36,635 bases of DNA from SVFI01 sp964519385. GTDB lineage: Bacteria; Bacillota; Clostridia; Lachnospirales; Lachnospiraceae. The notes below the pieces were generated by a model, which was not told the DNA's origin, ran no database searches, and saw only the letters and a program-made list of their open reading frames with translations. Below, piece after piece: positions 7,225 through 13,600 of the stretch. How positions within the stretch are numbered: the first letter of the stretch is position 1; every line of letters begins with the position of its first letter. The translations under genes and the position numbers were made by a program. Location: NCBI GenBank assembly GCA_964519385.1, contig CAZFLR010000021.1, positions 1 through 36,635 on the forward strand. The letters run 5' to 3'.

Positions 7225-7726
7225 CTTTTCTTCCTTCTTGTCTCAAATAAAAAAATAACACAATTTTCTCCAGATAACGCTTCAGAACAATCTGTATTTC
7301 TTCTTTTTTATCAATCGGCTGCACCAGAATGGAGTAAATGCCTGCTCGATTGGCTCCCCACACATCCGTAAATAACTGGTCTCCGACAAAGAGCGTGGTC
7401 TTTTCATCGCTCCCCATCCTCTCCATTGCCTCGCGATAATTTTTCGTTCCCGGCTTTCCGGCTTTATATATATACTTTACATGTACCGCATCATTGAACA
7501 TCTTAACACGCGGTTCTTTATTATTGGAGAGCAACATAATCTCATATCCGAGCGACTTCAATTTTTCTATAAGTGCAATACTCCGCTCATCTGCCGGTGC
7601 ACCGTGCTCCACAAGTGTATTGTCAATATCAAAGATTACCGCCCGGTATCCCTTTGCCCTGTACTTTGCGAAATCAATTACATATGTCGATTTTTTATAT
7701 TCTTTCGGATAAAACCTCTGAAACAT
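7214..7726 (-). CDS. yqeG: YqeG-family HAD IIIA-type phosphatase
   Basis: This is a haloacid dehalogenase phosphatase of the YqeG family. Motif I is FDIDNTLV (Asp33 and Asp35), motif II lies at LLSNN, a motif III lysine is in KAGKPGTKNY, and motif IV acidic residues are in VGDQLFTDVWG. It is about 170 residues long with no cap domain. The ATG at 7726 follows GAGGA with proper spacing; a GTG two codons earlier is too close to the ribosome binding site. It heads the shikimate cluster, an arrangement seen in many Clostridia. In B. subtilis yqeG also lies beside aroE. The substrate is not established. Confidence 0.9.
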   Translation of the reverse strand: MFQRFYPKEYKKSTYVIDFAKYRAKGYRAVIFDIDNTLVEHGAPADERSIALIEKLKSLGYEIMLLSNNKEPRVKMFNDAVHVKYIYKAGKPGTKNYREAMERMGSDEKTTLFVGDQLFTDVWGANRAGIYSILVQPIDKKEEIQIVLKRYLEKIVLFFYLRQEGRKDED

Positions 7727-7751
7727 AGTCACTCCTCACTGTTTTCTCAAA

Positions 7752-7778
7752 AAAAGACACCTTTCAAAGGTGTCTTTT
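7752..7778 (-). terminator. Terminator after the nrdR/133-aa transcript
   Basis: AAAAGACACC (7752-7761) pairs with GGTGTCTTTT (7769-7778) around loop TTTCAAA, and the minus strand continues with T residues. It separates the 133-aa gene from yqeG. Confidence 0.8.
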
Positions 7779-7794
7779 ATGTGTTTCTTTATTA

Positions 7795-8196
7795 CTATTT
7801 CCGGATTACGATACCGTCCTGTGTAGAAGCTACCACGGAATCTGCAAACTCCTTCGTTCCTACAAAATACTGATACTGCTCCAGCACCTTATCCTTCTGC
7901 ATGTCGGAAATAGCACTCATCATATCCAGATTCTGAAGGTCGGCATCTTTGCCTATGTAATCATATGTCTCATTGACATTAAAGCTTAAAGAGATATCTT
8001 CAAGTCTGGCTGTACGCGGTGCCGGATTTGACGGCTGTACAGTTTCAATCCGGGGTGTTGCAACACTCTGCTCCTGCTGTAAGGAGTCAAGCTCCTCATC
8101 CTGCTTCTGAATCTCTTCCACAGAAACCTGTCGGATTTCAGGCAATCTATACTGACTGTAAAATCCACCGTATTGACCGATGTTATCAATTGACAT
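7795..8196 (-). CDS. Hypothetical 133-aa soluble protein
   Basis: This family is not recognised. The protein opens with a Tyr/Gln-rich stretch (IGQYGGFYSQYRLPEI), then has an acidic, glutamine-rich low-complexity region (about residues 25-60) and a more ordered C-terminal half (LEDISLSFNVNETYDYIG, then DMMSAISDMQKDKVLEQYQYFV). There is no signal peptide or membrane segment. ATG at 8196 has a strong AAGGAGGTG site. It follows nrdR by 68 bases with a terminator after it, so it probably shares the nrdR transcript. The tail VVASTQDGIVIRK and the helical middle resemble small structural or chaperone-type proteins, but nothing more can be said. Confidence 0.6.
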   Translation of the reverse strand: MSIDNIGQYGGFYSQYRLPEIRQVSVEEIQKQDEELDSLQQEQSVATPRIETVQPSNPAPRTARLEDISLSFNVNETYDYIGKDADLQNLDMMSAISDMQKDKVLEQYQYFVGTKEFADSVVASTQDGIVIRK

Positions 8197-8264
8197 ATAT
8201 CACACCTCCTTCTCCGAATCATTCTCTCTGCCTTTATATCGTCATAAAAACCGTTTTTCTTTAC

Positions 8265-8717
8265 CTATTTATTCAGGACACGCTTCAGCTCATCCATAAA
8301 AGTATTCACATCCTTGAACTCACGGTATACAGATGCGAAACGCACATAAGCAACCGCCTCAAGGTTCTTCAGTTTGTCCATCACAAGCTCACCGATTTCC
8401 GAGCTTGAAATTTCTTTTTCCTCACGATTAAAAATCTCAGTTTCCACCCCATCCACAAGCTGGTTAATCTGGTTGGCACTGATTGGTCTCTTATGACATG
8501 CCCTAAGAACTCCCGCCTCAATTTTAGAGCGGTCATATGTCTCTCTGTTATTATCCTTCTTAATAACAATAAGAGGTATCGTCTCTACCTTTTCATATGT
8601 TGTAAAACGCTTGGCACATTCATCGCACACTCGTCTTCTGCGAATCGAATTATTCTCATCCGCCGGTCTTGAATCGATAACTCTCGTGTTTTCATGTCCA
8701 CAAAACGGGCATTTCAT
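8265..8717 (-). CDS. nrdR: Transcriptional repressor NrdR
   Basis: NrdR represses ribonucleotide reductase genes by sensing ATP/dATP. The N-terminal zinc ribbon is complete (Cys3, Cys6, Cys31, Cys34) with the basic RRRRVC stretch, and the ATP-cone follows from about residue 50 (VIKKDNNRETYDRSKI onward). The length is 150 residues, the family standard. The ATG at 8717 follows GAGG with eight bases; a GTG three codons upstream is less likely. It has its own promoter (8769-8797), with a palindrome between the promoter and the gene. Confidence 0.96.
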   Translation of the reverse strand: MKCPFCGHENTRVIDSRPADENNSIRRRRVCDECAKRFTTYEKVETIPLIVIKKDNNRETYDRSKIEAGVLRACHKRPISANQINQLVDGVETEIFNREEKEISSSEIGELVMDKLKNLEAVAYVRFASVYREFKDVNTFMDELKRVLNK

Positions 8718-8745
8718 AAATTTCACCTCATCTAAATGTATTTAT

Positions 8746-8761
8746 GTTAACAAACGCTAAC
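8746..8761. promoter_or_regulatory. Palindrome at the nrdR transcription start
   Basis: GTTAAC and GCTAAC form an imperfect inverted repeat with a 4-base spacer, starting about 8 bases downstream of the -10 box. Its position suits a repressor operator. It does not obviously match the usual NrdR box, so the binding protein is unknown. Confidence 0.35.
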
Positions 8762-8768
8762 CACCTTA

Positions 8769-8797
8769 AGTATAAAGGAATAGTAAAATTATGTCAA
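8769..8797 (-). promoter_or_regulatory. Sigma-A promoter of nrdR
   Basis: A consensus TTGACA (8792-8797) and TATACT (8769-8774) are spaced by 17 bases on the minus strand, immediately before the end of the ylmC gene. Confidence 0.8.
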
Positions 8798-8799
8798 CT

Positions 8800-9027
8800 T
8801 TAAACTTCTACCAGAATAATGTCCGGCCCTATCTGCTTAATCTTCTGATACGGGATACAGATTTCCTCACCAATACCAAAAAAACCTTTCAATCCGCACC
8901 TTTCGCGAACCATAATCTGACAAATGCATCCACTGCAGGAATCAAATTCAATGTTGTAGACATTTCCCAGTTTCCGGCAATCACACACACTGATTACCTC
9001 TTTTTCACAAAAATCATCCAGGTACAT
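8800..9027 (-). CDS. YlmC/YmxH-family PRC-barrel sporulation protein
   Basis: This is a short PRC-barrel protein of about 75 residues. Recognisable parts are a first strand (KEVISVCDCRKLGNVYNIEFD) that aligns with the barrel start of YlmC/YmxH proteins, and the C-terminal IPYQKIKQIGPDIILVEV, the typical end. It has four cysteines (CDC and CSGC), which is unusual for a cytoplasmic barrel of this size. The ATG at 9027 is preceded by GGGGT at good distance; a GTG four codons earlier is possible. These proteins are widespread in spore formers and their biochemical role is unclear. Confidence 0.8.
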   Translation of the reverse strand: MYLDDFCEKEVISVCDCRKLGNVYNIEFDSCSGCICQIMVRERCGLKGFFGIGEEICIPYQKIKQIGPDIILVEV

Positions 9028-9095
9028 TTCAGACCCCACATGCTCTTTTTATCACTATACGCATTTTCTCCCGATAGGTTCCCGAATACAATAAC

Positions 9096-9118
9096 AGGCT
9101 GCGAATATTTCGCAGCCT
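9096..9118. terminator. Hairpin after xerD
   Basis: A 10-bp perfect stem, AGGCTGCGAA (9096-9105) and TTCGCAGCCT (9109-9118), has a 3-base loop. The plus-strand side ends in TTTTCTT, while the minus-strand side that would terminate xerD is followed only by TGTTATTG, so termination of xerD may be partial. Confidence 0.6.
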
Positions 9119-9134
9119 TTTCTTCTGTCACTTT

Positions 9135-10019
9135 CTATCCTCGCGGATGCGCCTTGGCGTATACCTCCCGGATTCGGTTGTGATTCATATTCGCATATAT
9201 CTGCGTTGTCGATATATCAGAATGACCGAGCATTTCCTGCACGCTCTTTAAATCTGCTCCATTTTCCACCAGATGCGCTGCAAACGAGTGTCTGAGCGTA
9301 TGTGGTGTAATATCTGCCGTAATTCCCGCCTTCTTCGCATAATGTTTAATAAGCTTCCAAAAGCCCTGTCTGCTCATCGGCTTTCCCGAGCAATTGGCAA
9401 ACAACACGTCTGACGACTTGTCTTCCACTATCTCATCTCTTGTCCCGTCCAGATAACGCACAAGTGCTATCCTCGCCTTGTTACCGAACGGAATCATTCT
9501 TTCTTTATGGGCATCTCTGCACAAAATAAAATTCATGGAAATATTCACATCAGAAACCTTTAAGGTAATCAGCTCTGTCACACGGATTCCCGTCGCATAT
9601 AAAAGCTCCAGCATCGCCTTATCACGTATCTCCTTAGGCGAGTCTCCGTCCGCCTGCTCCAAAAGTGCTGCCACCTCATCCATTGTGAGTATCTCCGGTA
9701 TCTTCTTTTCAATCTTAGGTGCTTTGAGGTTATGGCTTACATCGTTCGTAATCTTTCCCTGCTGAAGCATATACTGAAAAAACGCCTTGATAGACGCTAT
9801 ATTTCTTGAAACCGTCGCAGCGGCCAGCTTCTGCTCCTCAAGACTTTTAATGTAATCCTTCAAATCGTCTGCCTTCACTGCTCCCACGCCCGAAATCCCT
9901 CTTTTTTCCATAAAAAGACATACTTTGGCAAGGTCTCTTTTATATGATAATTCTGTATTATTTGAAGTCTTCTTTACATTATGTAAATATGAAATAAACT
10001 CCTGTACTTCCCTCTCCAT
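9135..10019 (-). CDS. xerD: Site-specific tyrosine recombinase XerD
   Basis: XerD resolves chromosome dimers at dif with XerC or alone. At 294 residues it has the SAM-like N-terminal DNA-binding domain (about 1-85) and the full catalytic set: Arg146 (ATGIRVTEL), Lys172, His240 and Arg243 (HTLRHSFAAH), His266 (LGHSDI) and Tyr275 (TTQIYANMNH). The context, Nudix - spoIIM - xerD, mirrors the B. subtilis nudF-spoIIM-fur-xerD region. This supports a housekeeping XerD rather than a mobile-element integrase. Confidence 0.93.
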   Translation of the reverse strand: MEREVQEFISYLHNVKKTSNNTELSYKRDLAKVCLFMEKRGISGVGAVKADDLKDYIKSLEEQKLAAATVSRNIASIKAFFQYMLQQGKITNDVSHNLKAPKIEKKIPEILTMDEVAALLEQADGDSPKEIRDKAMLELLYATGIRVTELITLKVSDVNISMNFILCRDAHKERMIPFGNKARIALVRYLDGTRDEIVEDKSSDVLFANCSGKPMSRQGFWKLIKHYAKKAGITADITPHTLRHSFAAHLVENGADLKSVQEMLGHSDISTTQIYANMNHNRIREVYAKAHPRG

Positions 10020-10078
10020 ACTAAATGAAACCCTTCCTCATCACGTAGTTATGTCATCTAAACAGACATCTGAACATC

Positions 10079-10107
10079 ATTATACGTGTAAAGCCAAAGA
10101 AAATCAA
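10079..10107 (-). promoter_or_regulatory. Sigma-A promoter of xerD
   Basis: TTGATT (10102-10107) and a consensus TATAAT (10079-10084) on the minus strand are 17 bases apart, 59 bases before the ATG. Confidence 0.6.
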
Positions 10108-10213
10108 ATAGTATTTTCTCGTAATTTGTGGCGTTTTTCGACGTTTCAACACAAAATCGCAACATGTGGATTACATAATTTTTTCGTCACACTATATGTT
10201 GTAAAAAACTTTT

Positions 10214-10789
10214 TCAAAAAATTTTCAGGCACCAATTTACAATTATTGGATTTACATAACACTCCAATAGGACTCCGATTATTGTCACCCCACACAGAAA
10301 AAGCAGATACACCGCACCTCCATATTCCCCATATCGTTTTCTTCTCAATACATCCCCGGAAAAAAAGAGTCCCTCATTCCATCCGCTCAACAATACAACC
10401 CACAAAAAAACGGTGGGGATATATACAATATCCTGTGGGAAAATCAGTGCAAGAAATAACAGTATTCCCTTAAATCCGTATCGGGCAGCCAGCACCGAAA
10501 GCATACTCCCCATACTACAGCCAAGAATCATTAAAAATCCCGACAATAAATATTTCCCCGGAAGCGCGAGTGAAATCAGCACAAGAATCAAAAGTATTCC
10601 GCCTCTTTTTCTTAACAGATATCCCAAATAATCTTTATAATCTATATCTATATATGTCACCTGCATCAGATTCTGAACACTTAAAAAATCCGTTTCACTT
10701 CCTCTTTCATTTCCCAGAAAATAAATATATAAAACACCGATTAAAAAACCGGCAAGAAAGAAAACAAATTGTTTTTGTTCTGACCTCAT
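10214..10789 (-). CDS. spoIIM: Stage II sporulation protein M (SpoIIM)-like membrane protein
   Basis: This is a 191-residue polytopic membrane protein with about five hydrophobic segments (near residues 8-25, 65-80, 85-105, 115-140 and 165-185). In B. subtilis SpoIIM belongs to the SpoIIDMP peptidoglycan-remodelling complex that drives engulfment. The gene lies between a Nudix hydrolase and xerD, as in B. subtilis (nudF-spoIIM-fur-xerD). The ATG at 10789 follows GGAGGA at proper distance. The open frame extends further upstream, but that part encodes the nudF terminator hairpin and is not expected to be translated. Family assignment rests on topology and synteny more than on sharp motifs. Confidence 0.75.
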   Translation of the reverse strand: MRSEQKQFVFFLAGFLIGVLYIYFLGNERGSETDFLSVQNLMQVTYIDIDYKDYLGYLLRKRGGILLILVLISLALPGKYLLSGFLMILGCSMGSMLSVLAARYGFKGILLFLALIFPQDIVYIPTVFLWVVLLSGWNEGLFFSGDVLRRKRYGEYGGAVYLLFLCGVTIIGVLLECYVNPIIVNWCLKIF

Positions 10790-10860
10790 CTCTTCCTCCG
10801 CCTTCCATAGTTCTTCTGCTCCCCATATGTTATTTACTTGTTCAATATATGCTCCGACAC

Positions 10861-10897
10861 AAAAAAATAGAAACGGAAGTTGTCCACTTCCGTTTCT
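10861..10897 (-). terminator. Terminator of the Nudix gene
   Basis: A perfect 12-bp stem (10869-10880 with 10886-10897, loop of five) is followed on the minus strand by TATTTTTTT. It lies in the first 20-odd bases after the Nudix stop codon, upstream of spoIIM. Confidence 0.85.
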
Positions 10898-10914
10898 AAA
10901 ATATAATTTCAATA

Positions 10915-11466
10915 TCATTTACCATATTTCGCCTTATATGCCAAAAGCGCAGCCACCGTTTTTCCGTCCTGCATTTCCCCCGAAAAAATAAGGTCGAGCA
11001 GTTCATCCAGCTCATAGGCTCTCACATTGATAAATTCATCCTCATCCAGATGCTGCTGTGTCTTTTTTAAATTTCTTGCCACATACACCTCTATCTGTTC
11101 ATCGCAAAATGCAACCGTGGTCTTTAATGAAATCAAAAACTCAAAATCTTTTTCCTCTGCACGATATCCGGTCTCCTCCTCCAGCTCGCGATACGCACAC
11201 GTCAGATACGGTTCTTCCCTGCTGTCTCTTCCGCCGGCCGGAACCTCTATCGTCTCACGGTCCAGCGCATTCCGATATTGATGTACCATCAAAATCTTTC
11301 CGTCCTCACACACCGGAACGACCGCAGAAGCACCTTTATGTCCGATAAAATCCCATATAGCCACATTCCCGTTCGGAATCTGTACCTTATCTTCATAGAT
11401 GTTGATTACAGTTCCCTCATGCACGAGCTTACGCTCCAGACGTTCAATTTTTCCCACTCGTTCCAT
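10915..11466 (-). CDS. nudF: Nudix hydrolase, ADP-ribose pyrophosphatase type
   Basis: The Nudix box fits exactly: Gly, five residues, Glu, seven residues, then RELEEETGY, beginning in GGRDSREEPY. A preceding ETIEVPAGG stretch is characteristic of ADP-ribose pyrophosphatases. The 183-residue length agrees. The enzyme hydrolyses ADP-ribose to AMP and ribose-5-phosphate. It starts 15 bases after the stop of the aminotransferase upstream, so the two are probably co-transcribed. Confidence 0.9.
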   Translation of the reverse strand: MERVGKIERLERKLVHEGTVINIYEDKVQIPNGNVAIWDFIGHKGASAVVPVCEDGKILMVHQYRNALDRETIEVPAGGRDSREEPYLTCAYRELEEETGYRAEEKDFEFLISLKTTVAFCDEQIEVYVARNLKKTQQHLDEDEFINVRAYELDELLDLIFSGEMQDGKTVAALLAYKAKYGK

Positions 11467-11481
11467 GTCCTTATACTCACC

Positions 11482-12768
11482 TTACATTTCTGCTAATAAT
11501 TTTTCTACAGTCACCAGCTTGACGCAGAGCACAAACAGCTTAGTAGCCTCTTCCATCTCCTCCGGTGTAGGGAAGGATGGAGCAATTCGGATGTTACTGT
11601 CTGTCGGATCCTTTTTATATGGAAATGTAGCTCCGGCTCCGGTCAATATAACGCCCGCTTCCTTACATTTTGCCACAATCGCTTTTGCACAGCCTTCCAT
11701 CGCATCAAAGGAAATAAAATATCCGCCCTTAGGTCTTGTCCACTCACCGATTTCAAGCCCTGTAAGTTCTTCATCCAGCGTATTTAAAACAGCCTCAAAC
11801 TTCGGTCTTAACAAATCTGCATGAAGCTTCATGTGCTCCTTCAATCCATCGATATTTTTAAAGAATCTTGAATGTCTGAGCTGATTAATCTTATCATGTC
11901 CGATGGTCTGAATCGTCATCTGCGCTTCTATAAAATCAATATTTGCCTGCGATGATGCAACAGCAGACACTCCAGAACCCGGGAAACTGATTTTTGAGGT
12001 GGAAGCAAACATATAAACCATGTCCGGATTACCTGCTTTCTCACACTCTTCAAGAATGTTAAGTATTTCGTCCTGCTCATCCTCGTACAGGTCATGGATA
12101 CAATATGCATTATCCCAATAAATTCTGAAATCTTCCGCTGCCGGCTTCAAATTCGCAAACCGCTTTACCACCTCATCCGAATATGAAATTCCCGTAGGAT
12201 TGGAATACTTCGGCACACACCAGATTCCTTTTACGGAAGCATCTTCGTTTACATACTTCTCAACCATATCCATATCCGGTCCGTCCGCACCGAGCGGAAT
12301 ATTAATCATTTCAATTCCAAAGAATTCCGTAATTGCAAAATGTCTGTCATATCCCGGAACCGGGCACAAAAATTTCACCTTATCAAGCTTACACCACGGA
12401 GTAGAGCCGTTGACTCCCTTTGTCATGGAACGTGACACTGTATCATACATGATATTAAGACTGGAGTTTCCGCAGACAACCACATTGTCCTTCTTCACAC
12501 CCATCATGTCCGCCATAAGCTTTCTGCACTCTCCGATACCGTCCAGATCTCCGTAATTACGTGTATCATTTCCAAGCACTGTTCTCATATCTGAAGTGCT
12601 GTTAACCACATCCAGCATCGGCATTGCAAGATCGAGCTGGGAAAATCCCGGCTTACCTCTCGCCATATTTAAATTAAGTCCCTTTCCCTTAGCATCTGCA
12701 TACTCTTTGTTAAGAGCTCCCTGAAGTTCCAGTAATTCTTCTCTGCTGAGTTCTCTGTACGCTTTCAT
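11482..12768 (-). CDS. Aspartate aminotransferase, class Ic (PLP-dependent)
   Basis: This fold-type I PLP aminotransferase matches the divergent subgroup Ic (Asp_aminotransf family, about 430 residues). Key points are the N-terminal NMARGKPGFSQLDL, the PLP-phosphate region CGNSSLNIMYD, the cofactor residues in YWDNAYCIHDL, the Schiff-base lysine (Lys259) in FASTSKISFPGSG, and the C-terminal NIRIAPSFPT with the carboxylate-binding Arg. ATG at 12768 (428 residues) matches relatives and has a GGATGG-like site; the open frame 30 codons further upstream is not conserved in character. It likely catalyses aspartate/2-oxoglutarate transamination. Confidence 0.92.
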   Translation of the reverse strand: MKAYRELSREELLELQGALNKEYADAKGKGLNLNMARGKPGFSQLDLAMPMLDVVNSTSDMRTVLGNDTRNYGDLDGIGECRKLMADMMGVKKDNVVVCGNSSLNIMYDTVSRSMTKGVNGSTPWCKLDKVKFLCPVPGYDRHFAITEFFGIEMINIPLGADGPDMDMVEKYVNEDASVKGIWCVPKYSNPTGISYSDEVVKRFANLKPAAEDFRIYWDNAYCIHDLYEDEQDEILNILEECEKAGNPDMVYMFASTSKISFPGSGVSAVASSQANIDFIEAQMTIQTIGHDKINQLRHSRFFKNIDGLKEHMKLHADLLRPKFEAVLNTLDEELTGLEIGEWTRPKGGYFISFDAMEGCAKAIVAKCKEAGVILTGAGATFPYKKDPTDSNIRIAPSFPTPEEMEEATKLFVLCVKLVTVEKLLAEM

Positions 12769-12923
12769 AAAAACACCATCCTTAATTTTTATCTCTTTCA
12801 ATGCTTCTTGCAGATTTATTGCACAAATCAATCGCTTTGGATAATTGTATACAATCAAATTCTCTGTTTATTTTACTACAGCCCCTGCATGATGACAAGA
12901 TATAACTTGCGCTTTATATATAA

Positions 12924-12961
12924 AAAATCACCAACACTTTCACAAAAGCTTTGGTGATTTT
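12924..12961 (-). terminator. Terminator of the 36-aa gene
   Basis: AAAATCACCAA (12924-12934) pairs with TTGGTGATTTT (12951-12961), with a small inner stem, and T residues follow on the minus strand. Confidence 0.75.
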
Positions 12962-12975
12962 CACAACCTTTTTAT

Positions 12976-13086
12976 TTAATCTTCAATATCCTCGCTCGCC
13001 GCAACCGCCGACACCACAGAAGACACTGCTGCAACGATTACTGCCACAATAATAATAAGTAAAGCACCTGCAAATAATATAAACAT
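12976..13086 (-). CDS. Small single-pass membrane protein, 36 aa
   Basis: This short gene is flanked by its own signals: a promoter (13120-13148), a GGAGTG ribosome binding site nine bases ahead of ATG 13086, and a terminator (12924-12961). The product starts MFILFAGALLIIIVAVIV, forming one transmembrane helix that continues into an Ala/Val/Ser-rich segment (AAVSSVVSAVAA), and ends in the acidic tail SEDIED. There is no charged N-terminus and no cleavage site. It could be a small membrane-protein partner, a holin-like or a toxin-like peptide. No homologue can be named from sequence alone. Dedicated promoter and terminator make a spurious frame unlikely. Confidence 0.65.
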   Translation of the reverse strand: MFILFAGALLIIIVAVIVAAVSSVVSAVAASEDIED

Positions 13087-13119
13087 CTCAATCACTCCAA
13101 ATCATATCGTTCTTTTCAT

Positions 13120-13148
13120 AGAATATCATATTCAAAAACAGCCGTCAA
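13120..13148 (-). promoter_or_regulatory. Sigma-A promoter of the 36-aa gene
   Basis: TTGACG (13143-13148) and TATTCT (13120-13125) on the minus strand are separated by 17 bases, about 33 bases before the start codon. Confidence 0.6.
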
Positions 13149-13197
13149 CCACGCTTTCCGGCTTATTTACAACATCTGTCTCTATCACAAAGACTGT

Positions 13198-13482
13198 CTA
13201 AATCCTGCGATATCTCTTCCAAATTTTATCCGGTCCGCACACATGCTTCGTTCCGTCCGTATCAAGGATAATATAATCCCCTTTTTTAATAAAGGTACAG
13301 CCACGTCTGTTTTTAATATAAGGACAAAGCATCTGTCCGTCCTTTTCATGAATCACAATGTTTTCAATATCCGCAAATCCGTTCGTAATCACCTTTTCAT
13401 ACGGAGCATATCCATCTTCTAACTGCTTATCCTTTTCATATTCAAATACATCCGCTTCCATCGCAGTTCTGACACATTTCAT
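13198..13482 (-). CDS. Hypothetical 94-aa protein with PGDY-like C-terminal domain
   Basis: ATG at 13482 follows GGGGGAA. A longer open frame upstream runs through the rny terminator and is not expected to be translated. The protein is mixed-charge and soluble. Its C-terminal half, FIKKGDYIILDTDGTKHVCG followed by DKIWKRYRRI, resembles a small domain seen in phage and hypothetical proteins, where a GDY(I/V)I strand is followed by a Gly/His turn and an F/W-x-K-x-Y end. A Cys pair (MLCPYIKNRRGC) precedes it. An extended -10 promoter (TGTTATACT) lies at 13508-13516. The function is unknown. Confidence 0.6.
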   Translation of the reverse strand: MKCVRTAMEADVFEYEKDKQLEDGYAPYEKVITNGFADIENIVIHEKDGQMLCPYIKNRRGCTFIKKGDYIILDTDGTKHVCGPDKIWKRYRRI

Positions 13483-13507
13483 AGGCGTTCCCCCTATCTT
13501 TTTTTTA

Positions 13508-13516
13508 AGTATAACA
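13508..13516 (-). promoter_or_regulatory. Extended -10 promoter of the 94-aa gene
   Basis: The minus strand reads TGTTATACT, with TATACT at 13508-13513 and a TGn extension. No good -35 box is present. Confidence 0.45.
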
Positions 13517-13550
13517 TAATTTTTCTTAAAAAAATAGCAAATTGCATTAA

Positions 13551-13581
13551 AAAAGAGCCAAAAACAATGTTTTTGACTCTT
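13551..13581 (-). terminator. Terminator of rny
   Basis: A 13-bp stem (13553-13565 with 13569-13581, one G-T pair, loop of three) is followed by T residues on the minus strand, about 20 bases beyond the rny stop. Confidence 0.8.
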
Positions 13582-13600
13582 CTTGTCATACATCAAGTTT

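Noticed and set aside
9135..10019. Tyrosine recombinase as a phage or ICE integrase
   Set aside because: Its length, full XerD residue set and spoIIM/Nudix neighbourhood indicate the chromosomal dimer resolvase, and no element borders it.
10120..10150. Spo0A-box-like TCGAAA sequence upstream of xerD
   Set aside because: It mismatches the TGNCGAA core at the first base and is isolated, so it is too weak to report as a site.
10789..10918. Longer N-terminus for the SpoIIM-like protein
   Set aside because: This extension translates the Nudix terminator hairpin, while GGAGGA sits at the right distance from ATG 10789.
13483..13596. 38-residue N-terminal extension of the 94-aa protein
   Set aside because: It covers the rny terminator and a promoter, and a purine-rich ribosome binding site precedes ATG 13482.
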